A stretch of 6,901 nucleotides of DNA. Source: Actinomycetota bacterium (lineage in GTDB: Bacteria; Actinomycetota; Thermoleophilia; UBA2241). The notes beneath the pieces are model-generated. The model was not told the DNA's origin. It saw only the letters and a program-made list of their open reading frames with translations, and did not search any database. Positions 1 through 5,959 of this stretch are shown here, in pieces (position 1 is the stretch's first letter; each line of letters opens with the position of its first letter). The stretch covers positions 1 to 6,901 of the forward strand of contig PKYM01000334.1 in the NCBI GenBank assembly GCA_003132645.1. Direction: 5' to 3'. Made by a program: the position numbers and the translations under genes.

Positions 1-1
1 C

Positions 2-1309
2 GCGCTCTTCCCCGAGATGTGGAGCATCGGGTACGGCTTCGCGGGCGGCGACCTCGAGCGCTGGCGGGCGCAGGCCGTCCCGCGCGACGGGGCGTTCGTG
101 CAGCGCTTCGCCGCCCTCGCCGCCGAGCTCGGCACGGCCGTCGCGATCACCTACCTCGAGACGTGGCCGGGCGCTCCGCGCAACACCGTCACCCTGTTTG
201 ACCGGCGGGGCCGCGAGGCGCTGAGCTACGCGAAGGTCCACACCTGCGATTTCGATCAGCCCGAGGCGTCGCTGACGCCCGGCGAGACCTTCCCGGTGGC
301 GACGCTCGACACCGCCGTGGGCCCGGTCGAGGTGGGGGCGATGATCTGCTTCGATCGTGAGTTCCCCGAGAGCGCGCGGATCCTCGCGCTCGACGGCGCG
401 GAGCTCATCCTGGTGCCCAACGCCTGCCCCATGGAGGACAACCGGACCGGGCAGCTGCGCGCCCGGGCCTTCGAGGACATGGTCGCCGTGGCGCTGGCCA
501 ACTACCCGGCCTCACACGACGACTGCGGCGGCCATTCGGTGGCCTTTCACCCCTGCGTCTACGACTCAGACGGCGCCAGCCGCGACACGCTCGTCGTGCG
601 AGCCGGGGCCGGCGAGGAGACCTGCCTGGCGCGCTTTGACCTGGACGAGCTGCGCGAGTGGCGGCGCAGCGAGGTCTGGGGAGGCGGCCATCGCCGACCG
701 ACGACCTACGGGCAGCTGGTCGACGATAGCGTGGCCCAGCCGTTCGTGTCCCCTGATTCGGACGGCGGCCCGCTCGACGCTCGCCCGCCCGACCCCCCGG
801 CTGCGGTGACGGCCGTTAACCTCCTTTACGTAGTGGCCGCCTGGGTGCCGCGCCGCGAGACGATCGTCGTGGGCGCGCTGGGCCCGGTCACCTTCGCCCG
901 TGGCTGGCATGCCTACGTGGGCAGCGCGCGCCACGGGCGGGACGCCCGCGTCGCGCGCCATCAGCGCGCCGCCAAACCCCTGCGCTGGCAGGCCGACTAT
1001 CTCTTCAGCAGGCACCCCGCCACACAGGCGTGGCTGCTCGACACGCCCCAGGCCGAATGTGAGCTGGCCACACGGCTGTGCGCGCTCGGACGGCCGGAAG
1101 CCGGGCCCGGTGGTGCCGTCGTCGTCCCGTCCGAGGCTGCAGGAGCCATCGTGCGTGTCGTGGGGCGCTTCGGCGCCTCGGACTGCGGCTGTGCGGGTCA
1201 TCTGCTCTTCGCGGCTCGCCTCAGCACGCTGCAGGCGGCCGTACGCACAGCCGGCGGGCGTCCCCCGGCGGGCGGCGCCCGGCGCAGCCAGCGTCGGCGC
1301 AGGGCTTAA
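2..1309 (+). CDS. Carbon-nitrogen hydrolase (nitrilase superfamily) fused to a C-terminal DUF123/GIY-YIG-type domain; 5' end outside window
   Basis: The frame is open from base 2, so the gene is cut by the window edge. The first ATG (base 17) cannot be the true start, because the codon just before it is the Glu of LFPE, the expected first residue of the nitrilase Glu-Lys-Cys triad. Numbering from that ATG, the catalytic Lys is K73 (SYAKVH) and the nucleophile C111 (MICFDREFPE), followed by LILVPNACPM. All three triad residues are present, so hydrolysis of an amide or N-carbamoyl bond is likely; the substrate is not readable, though the Cys region resembles N-carbamoyl-amine amidases. Residues about 263-405 match the DUF123/Uri-type GIY-YIG family: AYVGSAR at 299-305, ARH ending at H315, a CELA segment, and GASDCGC at 386-392 followed by GHL. 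The linker is Pro/Asp-rich with no stop. DUF123 is known fused to endonuclease III; fusion to a nitrilase is unusual. The C-terminus is Arg-rich. Both domain calls are firm. Confidence 0.88.
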   Translation, partial: ALFPEMWSIGYGFAGGDLERWRAQAVPRDGAFVQRFAALAAELGTAVAITYLETWPGAPRNTVTLFDRRGREALSYAKVHTCDFDQPEASLTPGETFPVATLDTAVGPVEVGAMICFDREFPESARILALDGAELILVPNACPMEDNRTGQLRARAFEDMVAVALANYPASHDDCGGHSVAFHPCVYDSDGASRDTLVVRAGAGEETCLARFDLDELREWRRSEVWGGGHRRPTTYGQLVDDSVAQPFVSPDSDGGPLDARPPDPPAAVTAVNLLYVVAAWVPRRETIVVGALGPVTFARGWHAYVGSARHGRDARVARHQRAAKPLRWQADYLFSRHPATQAWLLDTPQAECELATRLCALGRPEAGPGGAVVVPSEAAGAIVRVVGRFGASDCGCAGHLLFAARLSTLQAAVRTAGGRPPAGGARRSQRRRRA

Positions 1310-1315
1310 GGAGGG
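1308..1315 (+). promoter_or_regulatory. Shine-Dalgarno AAGGAGGG for the small membrane protein gene
   Basis: AAGGAGGG begins inside the TAA stop of the upstream fusion gene, implying translational coupling. No ATG, GTG or TTG in the right frame follows at a usable distance. The nearest codons are ATC at 1318, GTT at 1321 and ACG at 1324. Confidence 0.6.
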
Positions 1316-1317
1316 CG

Positions 1318-1548
1318 ATCGTTACGGCTGTCACCCTCTACGGCATCACGGCACTGACGTTCATGATGCTCATGTACGCCCTCGAGAAGCGTGGACCGGG
1401 CTTCATCGCGGCGTTCGCGGTGGGCTGCCTGGCGTCGAGCGCCTACGGTTTTCTGGCCGGCGCCTGGCCGTTCGGCGTGGTCGAAGCCGTCTGGGCGGTC
1501 ATCGCGCTGCGCCGCTTCCTTACGACCCGGTCGGCAGCCGGGCGGTGA
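1318..1548 (+). CDS. Small two-helix membrane protein of unknown function, probable ATC start
   Basis: This 76-residue protein looks like a widespread uncharacterised small membrane protein family; I know no function. A first hydrophobic helix (residues about 2-22) ends in YALEKRG. A second (about 28-48) is followed by the family-like stretch AYGFLAGAWPFGVVEAVW and an amphipathic end, then a short Arg-rich tail. The start is the odd part. The strong Shine-Dalgarno at 1308-1315 lies 3 nt before ATC 1318, which gives VTAVTLYG after the initiator and fits the usual N-terminus. The only in-frame ATG before the conserved part (1363) would cut the first helix in half. An ATG at 1078 opens the same frame but gives an Arg-rich leader that is only the shadow of the upstream gene. 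The gene follows the hydrolase/DUF123 gene by 8 bases and is probably coupled to it. The reading frame is firm; the exact start is not. Confidence 0.7.
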   Translation: MVTAVTLYGITALTFMMLMYALEKRGPGFIAAFAVGCLASSAYGFLAGAWPFGVVEAVWAVIALRRFLTTRSAAGR

Positions 1549-1650
1549 CCCGGCCCGCCGGCGCCGGACTGCCGGTCCGCGGCTCTGAGTCGCCGTGCAA
1601 TGGGGTCCTACGTATCTAAGAGGGAACCCGTGGGCCCGTGTCGAATGTCC

Positions 1651-1894
1651 CACGAGCCGGCCGCGGCCCATGCCTTCCTCGACTACCTGCTCGAGCCCCA
1701 CGTGGCGGCTGCGAACGCCGACATCATGGGCTACCAGCCCGTCGTGCCGGCGGCCGACCCGCTCATCCGCAGCCTGGTGCAGCGCTCCATGCGCCCCACC
1801 CGACGAGCAGATGGCGCGCGGCACGTTCCTGCGCCACCTCGGCGCCTTCAACGCGACGTTCGAACGCAGCTATGCGCAGGTCCAGGCGACCTAG
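1651..1894 (+). pseudogene. Frameshifted C-terminal remnant of a PotD-like polyamine ABC transporter substrate-binding protein
   Basis: One frame (1651 to about 1795) reads AAAHAFLDYLLEP, then VAAANADIMGY and PVVPAADPLI. This matches the C-terminal lobe of spermidine/putrescine-type binding proteins, where a phrase like AAHxFLDYLLEPEVAAxNAxxxGY is typical. Near 1790-1802 the frame shifts by one base. The next frame continues sensibly as PDEQMARGTFLRHLGAF and ends at TAG 1892-1894 after NATFERSYAQVQAT. The rest of the protein (signal peptide, N-terminal lobe, hinge) is absent: upstream from 1549 there is no related coding sequence, only about 100 bases in which I see nothing. No transporter permease or ATPase lies nearby in the window. 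This is therefore a dead relic of about 80 codons, not a working gene. A single-base assembly error could explain the frameshift but not the missing N-terminal two thirds or more. Confidence 0.68.
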
Positions 1895-1912
1895 GGCCGG
1901 ACTTCAAGGGCA

Positions 1913-1928
1913 CGCGCCCGCCGGCGCG
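1913..1928. terminator. Possible weak hairpin between convergent units
   Basis: CGCGCC (1913-1918) can pair with GGCGCG (1923-1928) around the loop CGCC. It sits in the 61-base gap between the plus-strand transporter remnant and the 3' end of hps-rraA, where a shared terminator would be expected. No T-run follows on either strand, so support is positional only. Confidence 0.25.
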
Positions 1929-1955
1929 CACCGAACCACCCAGGGCCTGCTTCCT

Positions 1956-3344
1956 CTAGTGCTTCTCCCACTTCTGCAGGTAGGCGACCTCTGCCAGGGT
2001 CTTGCCGGCGTCGATCTCGCCGCGCAGCCGGTTCTCCTTTTCGAGCACGTCCATGGCGCGGTTGGCGAGCTCGACGGCTTGCGCCTTGGGCAGCACTATC
2101 ACGCCGTCGTCGTCGCCCACCACCCAGTCGCCGGGCTCGATCGTCTGGCCGGCGATCAGCAGCGGCACGTTGATCTCGCCAAAACCCTTGGGCTCGCCGG
2201 CGTTGGCGCTGACGAGACTCGAGAAAGCCGGAAACCCGATGCGCGCGATCTCGGGGGTGTCGCGGATGGCGCCCCAGACCACGAGGCCGGCTAAGCCCTT
2301 CACCTTGGCGCTGTGGGTGGCGAGCTCGCCCCAGATGGCCGGGTAGCTGTTGAAGGCGTCGATCACCAGCACGTCGCCGGGCTTGCACTCGTCGATCGCC
2401 TCGACCGGCTTGGCCCAGTCGCCGGGGTAGGTGCGCACCGTCACGGCCGGGCCGCACATATGCGAACCGGGCAGCAGCGGCCTGATGCCGTGCAGGCTAG
2501 GCTGGCGGTGCCAGGCGTCGGAGACGTTGGCCGTCGAGACCTGCTCCAGCACCGAGCGGATCGCGTCGGCGCCGGCGCGCTTGTAGAGGATCGTCTCGAT
2601 GGACACACCCTGGTCGACGGCGCGGCGGATCTCGGCCGCGGCGGCAGTGGCGTCGGTCGCCTTGGTGATCGCGCCGCCCACCACGACGATGCCGGCGCCT
2701 GCCGCCACGGCCGCGGCGGCGGTCTCCGAATTGATGCCGCCGGCCGCGCTGACCGGGATGGAGACGGCGGAGGCGACGGCGCGCAGCGTGGTAAACGGCG
2801 CCGCGCCGCGCATCTGCTGATCGATCGCGGTGTGGATGCCGACGTAGTCGGCGCCCCACTCTTCGGCCTGGCGCGCCCGGGCTACCGGGTCGGCGACCTC
2901 GATCATGTCGACGATCAGCTTGCAGCCGTAGTTGTGAGCGGCCTCGATGCACTCCTGGATCGTCGAGTCGCTCGCCACGCCCAGCACGCCGACCAGACCG
3001 GCGCCGGCCTTGGCGGCGTACTCGACCTCGATGCGTCCGGCATCCATGGTCTTTAAGTCGGCGAAGATCAGGTGGTCGGGGAAGGCCGCCTTGAGCTCGC
3101 GCACGGCCTGCAGGCCCTCGGCCTTGATCAGCGGTGTGCCGGCCTCGACCCAGTCGACACCGCCGGCCACCGCCTCGCGGGCGACTTCGATGGCGCGCGG
3201 CAGATCGACGAAGTCGAGCGCGATCTGGACGACGACGGGCGACTCACCGGACGCGCGATCGGCGACGCGGCCGGACGCACGATCGGCGACGCGGCCGGAC
3301 GAGCTGGCCGTCGCCTGATCGCTCGTGTTGGTCTGGTCGCTCAT
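1956..3344 (-). CDS. 3-hexulose-6-phosphate synthase (HPS) domain fused to RraA-like domain
   Basis: This 462-residue protein is the last gene of the minus-strand operon. Residues about 37-245 form an HPS/OMP-decarboxylase-like barrel: IALDF at 41-45, VEAGTPLIKAEG at 66-77, the hallmark ADLKTMDAG at 95-103, VGIHTAID at 168-175, SAAGGIN at 199-205, and VVVGGAITKA at 220-229. HPS condenses ribulose 5-phosphate with formaldehyde, or runs in reverse to make pentose phosphate. Residues about 250-445 are an RraA/HMG-aldolase-like domain: DVLVIDA (324-330), WGELATHSAK (338-347), GAIRDTPEI (358-366) with the family Arg-Asp pair, and DDDGVIVLP (411-419). HPS-RraA fusions are known, chiefly from archaea. 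No separate 6-phospho-3-hexuloisomerase is in the window. The ATG overlaps the yjbQ stop (ATGA) and has AGGTGA 7 nt upstream. Residues 1-36 are a low-complexity extension with a duplicated octapeptide. Longer upstream ATGs in this frame only read shadow sequence. Confidence 0.9.
   Translation of the reverse strand: MSDQTNTSDQATASSSGRVADRASGRVADRASGESPVVVQIALDFVDLPRAIEVAREAVAGGVDWVEAGTPLIKAEGLQAVRELKAAFPDHLIFADLKTMDAGRIEVEYAAKAGAGLVGVLGVASDSTIQECIEAAHNYGCKLIVDMIEVADPVARARQAEEWGADYVGIHTAIDQQMRGAAPFTTLRAVASAVSIPVSAAGGINSETAAAAVAAGAGIVVVGGAITKATDATAAAAEIRRAVDQGVSIETILYKRAGADAIRSVLEQVSTANVSDAWHRQPSLHGIRPLLPGSHMCGPAVTVRTYPGDWAKPVEAIDECKPGDVLVIDAFNSYPAIWGELATHSAKVKGLAGLVVWGAIRDTPEIARIGFPAFSSLVSANAGEPKGFGEINVPLLIAGQTIEPGDWVVGDDDGVIVLPKAQAVELANRAMDVLEKENRLRGEIDAGKTLAEVAYLQKWEKH
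3247..3302. repeat. 24-bp tandem repeat, two copies plus a partial third, inside the hps-rraA N-terminus
   Basis: Units at 3247-3270 and 3271-3294 differ at one base (CCGGACGCGC versus CCGGACGCAC), then a partial copy CCGGACGA follows. Being a multiple of three, the repeat stays in frame and encodes the octapeptide SGRVADRA twice, upstream of the catalytic barrel. Confidence 0.9.
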
Positions 3345-3760
3345 ACGCCCATCACCTGGACGATCAGCTGACGCTCGCGGGGCCGGGCGTCGAAGTCGCA
3401 AAAGACGATCGTCTGGAACTTGCCCAGCGTGAGGCGGCCGTCGACGAACGGCACGGTGATCGAGGGACCGACCAGGCCGGCGCGCACGTGCGAGTGGCCG
3501 TTGCCGTCCTTCAGATTGTCGTTGTGGACGTAGTGCCTGTCGGGCGGGGCGATCTGGTCGAGCGCAAGCTGGACGTCGCGCACGACGCCGGGCTCGAACT
3601 CGAGGGTCGTGACCGCCCCGGTCGCGCCCGGCACGAACACGGTCACGGTGCCGTCGCGCAGGCCGGTCTGGCGCACGGCCTCGGTCACGTCGTCTGTGAT
3701 CTTGATGATGTCGGCGTCGCCGCCGCTCGAGAACTCGATCGTGCCGGTCACGACGCACAT
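3341..3760 (-). CDS. yjbQ: YjbQ/UPF0047 family protein (secondary thiamine-phosphate synthase family)
   Basis: This 139-residue protein is the usual family length. It shows VFVPGATGAVTTLEFEPG at 41-58, APPDRHY at 71-77, the signature DGNGHSHVRAGLVGPS at 85-100, VPFVDGRLTLG at 103-113, and a C-terminal VQVMG. The usual GTWQ motif reads GKFQ at 113-116. E. coli YjbQ has weak thiamine-phosphate synthase activity; the true role of the family is unsettled, and a metal- or sugar-phosphate-linked role is possible. I chose ATG 3760 because MCVVTGTIEF begins where family members begin and GAGG lies 5 nt upstream. An in-frame GTG at 3823 would add 21 residues and create a GTGA overlap with the panC stop, but its AAGGAGG is only 1 nt away, and the added codons have weaker third-position GC. 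GTG 3814, 10 nt after that AAGGAGG, is also possible. The 3' end overlaps the hps-rraA start by 4 bases. Confidence 0.87.
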   Translation of the reverse strand: MCVVTGTIEFSSGGDADIIKITDDVTEAVRQTGLRDGTVTVFVPGATGAVTTLEFEPGVVRDVQLALDQIAPPDRHYVHNDNLKDGNGHSHVRAGLVGPSITVPFVDGRLTLGKFQTIVFCDFDARPRERQLIVQVMGV

Positions 3761-3819
3761 CAGTCCCTCGCGCACCGCCGACTTGTGTCGTCCGTTGATC
3801 ATCACTGTCGCCACGTCTG

Positions 3820-4914
3820 TCACTCCTCCTTGGCCGCTGCCGCCCCGCCGTGCGGGTGCGGCTCATAGGGTGTGGTGTTCTGTCGGGCCGTCGCCTCTTG
3901 GCGCGCGGCGCTGTCGCTGCTGCCGGGGTCGCTCGCCTCGGCGGTCGCCGGGCCCACCGCGACGTTGTCGAGCAGGCGTGTCGCGCCCAGGTGGGCGGCG
4001 GCGATGATGAGACTGTCCGGCGCCACGGGGTCGGGCGCCATGGTGTCGGGCGTCATGGTGTCGAGTATCGCCGGGTCGGGCCGCTGCTCGCCAACCGCGG
4101 CGAAGCTCAGGGGATCGACTACGGCTACGTAGTCGACCGAAAACGACGGCCGCGGGTCGTCGGGGTCGTCGGCGAGTCGCAGGTTGGGTGGAAAACCGAT
4201 GACGAGCTTTGCCGTGACCTCGGCGACGATCGCCCGGGAGCCGTCGGCGGCCCGCGCGCGACCTGCCTGGAGGGCGCGATACAGCTCGGGTGCCTTGGCG
4301 CGCTGCGCCGGCGTGAGGTAGGCGTTGCGCGAGCTCATGGCGAGGCCGTCGGGCTCGCGCACCGTGTCGAGGCCGCGGATCTCGACCGGCAGGTCGAGGT
4401 CGGCGGTCAACCGCCGCACGACGGCGAGCTGCTGGGCATCCTTGCGGCCGAAGTAGGCGCGCTGCGGCCCGACGATCGACAGCAGCTTCGCGACGATCGT
4501 CGCCACGCCGTCGAAGTGACCGGGGCGCTCGGCGGCCTCATAGAGGGTCGCCAGCGGTCCGTCGAGGCGCACGGTCGTGGCTGCGCCGGGCCGGTACATC
4601 TCGGCGACCGGTGGCGCGAAGATCAGGTCGGCGCCGGCCGCCGTGGCGAGCTCCGCGTCGCGGCGCTCGTCGCGCGGGTACCTCGAGAGGTCCTCGTGCG
4701 GGCCGAACTGCGTAGGGTTCACGAAGATCGTCACGACTACGGCGGCGCACTGGCCGGCGGCCACCCGGAGCAGCGCGAGGTGGCCCTCGTGCAGCGCTCC
4801 CATGGTCGCCACGAGGCCGAGCGGCCGCGGCAGCGCGGCTACGGCCTCGCGCGTCGCGGCGATCGTGCGGGTGACGGTCACCGTCTGCTCGCTCGAGTGG
4901 TGCGCGGCGCTCAC
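3820..4914 (-). CDS. panC: Pantothenate synthetase (pantoate-beta-alanine ligase)
   Basis: PanC joins pantoate and beta-alanine with ATP in the cytosol, the last step of pantothenate (vitamin B5) synthesis. In this 364-residue protein the HIGH-type motif is TMGALHEGH at 37-45, then FVNPTQFGP at 64-72, FGRKDAQQ at 155-162, and the KMSKS-type region REPDGLAMSSRN at 186-197; the end of the fold is GATRLLDN at 310-317. The GTG start overlaps the stop of the DUF2520 gene (GTGA) and has GAGGAGGG about 6 nt upstream. The protein is some 80 residues longer than typical PanC. One part is an insert at about 278-301 made of Asp-x-Met/Val-x-Pro pentapeptides, encoded by a 15-bp DNA repeat just before the last conserved helix. 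The other is a low-complexity Ala/Ser/Asp tail after about 320. The catalytic motifs are intact, so it is likely functional. panB and panD are not in the window. Confidence 0.95.
   Translation of the reverse strand: MSAAHHSSEQTVTVTRTIAATREAVAALPRPLGLVATMGALHEGHLALLRVAAGQCAAVVVTIFVNPTQFGPHEDLSRYPRDERRDAELATAAGADLIFAPPVAEMYRPGAATTVRLDGPLATLYEAAERPGHFDGVATIVAKLLSIVGPQRAYFGRKDAQQLAVVRRLTADLDLPVEIRGLDTVREPDGLAMSSRNAYLTPAQRAKAPELYRALQAGRARAADGSRAIVAEVTAKLVIGFPPNLRLADDPDDPRPSFSVDYVAVVDPLSFAAVGEQRPDPAILDTMTPDTMAPDPVAPDSLIIAAAHLGATRLLDNVAVGPATAEASDPGSSDSAARQEATARQNTTPYEPHPHGGAAAAKEE
4021..4080. repeat. 15-bp imperfect tandem repeat inside panC
   Basis: There are four consecutive 15-bp units: CGCCACGGGGTCGGG (4021), CGCCATGGTGTCGGG (4036), CGTCATGGTGTCGAG (4051), and a more diverged TATCGCCGGGTCGGG (4066). 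Each adds five residues of the form DTMxP or DPVAP on the minus strand, so the array is in frame and has inserted a Pro/Asp-rich loop into PanC. Confidence 0.85.
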
Positions 4915-5795
4915 AGTCTGCCCTCCTCGCGATCGAGCAGCTCGCGCAGGGCGCGCACCGTGTCGTCGTCGAGGCGCGGCGCGGCGAGATGCAGCGCCTC
5001 CAGCGACAGGGACCGGTAGGTCTCGGCGAAGCGCGGCGCCTGGCCGGCGAGCAGGGCGAGGTGGGCCCGCACGGTGCCCACGTCGCCACGCGCCACGGGA
5101 CCGGTCAGCGCCCGCGAGGGTCCGCGCTCGGCCACGTTGGCGGCCGTGGTCGCGACGAGCGGGGCGAGCAGCCCGGCGGCGGCGGCGGGCGGCACGCCCG
5201 CCGCCGCCAGCAGCTCGCCGGCCTCGCTCTGCAGGGCCACGAAGAGATTGCTCGCCGTGGCGGCCGCCAGATGGTAGAGAGGCTTGGCGTCGTCGGCTAG
5301 CTCGAACGGGCGGCAGCCGAGGCGCTCGGCCAGCCAGCGGCCGAAGGCGACGTCTGCCGGCGTGTCGCCCGTCACGGCCATCGGCACGTCGCGCAGCACG
5401 GCCGCGTCGCCGGGCGCCGCGAACGATTGCAGGGGGTGCAGGCAGAGGATGCCGGCGGCGACGCCGCGCAGCGGGGCGAGCAGGTCGAGCGAGCCGAGGC
5501 CGCTGGAATGGAGGGCCGCGACGGGCCGTTCGAGCGGTCGCGGCAGCGCGGCGGCGACGCCGTGGGCAACGGTCTCGATCTCGTCGTCGGGCACGGTGAT
5601 CCAGACGACGTCGGCCAGGGCCACGGCGTCGCGAAGCAAGAGGCGCGGGGGATCGGCGGTCGGGTCGAGGGCAGCGGCCGGCGAGGGAACGATGGCGGAC
5701 ACGACGATATCGGCCTGCCTGAGCGACGCGACGAGCGTCGCGCCCAGACGGCCCGGTCCGATCACACATACACGCAGCGCTTCGCGTGGAAGCAA
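4911..5795 (-). CDS. Rossmann-fold/DUF2520 protein, candidate ketopantoate reductase
   Basis: This 294-residue protein is the first gene of the operon. It opens with a dinucleotide-binding motif VIGPGRLG (11-18), then VWITVPDDEI (64-73) and HSSGLGSLDLL (96-106). HPLQSF (120-125), KPLYHLAAATASN (171-183) and LTGPVARGD (230-238) are typical of the DUF2520 half. The layout is that of 6-phosphogluconate/ketopantoate-reductase-like dehydrogenases, with a Lys and Asn (K171, N183) that could serve as the catalytic pair. From memory, the PanG-type ketopantoate reductase of Francisella may share this architecture; I could not check it. Position directly before panC, with a GTGA overlap, supports reduction of ketopantoate to pantoate with NAD(P)H, but this is inference. 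The TTG start is supported by AAGGAG 8 nt upstream; the codons before it show no homology. Without the context I would call it only an NAD(P)-binding DUF2520 protein. Confidence 0.85.
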   Translation of the reverse strand: MLPREALRVCVIGPGRLGATLVASLRQADIVVSAIVPSPAAALDPTADPPRLLLRDAVALADVVWITVPDDEIETVAHGVAAALPRPLERPVAALHSSGLGSLDLLAPLRGVAAGILCLHPLQSFAAPGDAAVLRDVPMAVTGDTPADVAFGRWLAERLGCRPFELADDAKPLYHLAAATASNLFVALQSEAGELLAAAGVPPAAAAGLLAPLVATTAANVAERGPSRALTGPVARGDVGTVRAHLALLAGQAPRFAETYRSLSLEALHLAAPRLDDDTVRALRELLDREEGRL

Positions 5796-5803
5796 GGCGT
5801 CGG

Positions 5804-5809
5804 CTCCTT
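5804..5809 (-). promoter_or_regulatory. Shine-Dalgarno AAGGAG that fixes the TTG start of the DUF2520 gene
   Basis: On the minus strand AAGGAG lies 8 nt before TTG 5795, the standard spacing. It is the only good ribosome site near the start of the conserved protein. Confidence 0.7.
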
Positions 5810-5820
5810 CTGGCTGCAGT

Positions 5821-5837
5821 CCGCCCGTGGCGGGCGG
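5821..5837 (-). promoter_or_regulatory. Hairpin in the operon leader just upstream of the ribosome site
   Basis: CCGCCCG (5821-5827) and CGGGCGG (5831-5837) form a perfect 7-bp GC stem with a 3-nt loop, 11 bases upstream of the AAGGAG. It could affect translation of the first gene, but GC-rich DNA makes such stems by chance, so a regulatory role is only suggested by position. Confidence 0.35.
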
Positions 5838-5917
5838 TACCGCGCCGGCCTAACGTCCCGGCGCACGGTTCTTGTGCGGTGACCCTCGTCTTCTGCCCTG
5901 GGGCTCGAAGCGAGAGC

Positions 5918-5955
5918 CTTGAACAATCAGCCATGATCTGGGCTGATTGTTCAAG
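5918..5955. repeat. Perfect 15-bp inverted repeat with 8-nt spacer at the operon transcription start
   Basis: CTTGAACAATCAGCC (5918-5932) is exactly complementary to GGCTGATTGTTCAAG (5941-5955), with ATGATCTG between. The arms are distinctly AT-richer than the surroundings. The repeat covers about +1 to +36 of the predicted minus-strand transcript. It is either a repressor operator (TTGAACAAT/ATTGTTCAA half-sites) or a stable 5'-end hairpin in the mRNA. No T-run follows on either strand, so it is not an intrinsic terminator. Confidence 0.85.
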
Positions 5956-5959
5956 CACC

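Noticed and set aside
1549..1600. GC-rich dyads (for example GGAC/GTCC and CCGG/CCGG) after the small membrane protein gene
   Set aside because: Stems of four or five bases with no T-run are expected by chance at this GC content, so I do not call a terminator.
1306..1851. A 181-codon minus-strand frame opposite the small membrane protein and transporter relic
   Set aside because: No recognisable motif, Arg/His-rich, and it covers sequence with clear protein homology on the plus strand.
3247..3302. CRISPR-like direct repeat
   Set aside because: Units are adjacent with no spacers and lie in frame within a gene.
3345..3866. N-terminal 174 codons of a 636-codon frame leading into hps-rraA
   Set aside because: This part is the out-of-frame shadow of yjbQ; the ATG at 3344 with AGGTGA explains the conserved protein.
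5918..5955. Intrinsic terminator
   Set aside because: No T-run on either side on either strand, and it lies between divergent genes at a promoter, not after a gene.
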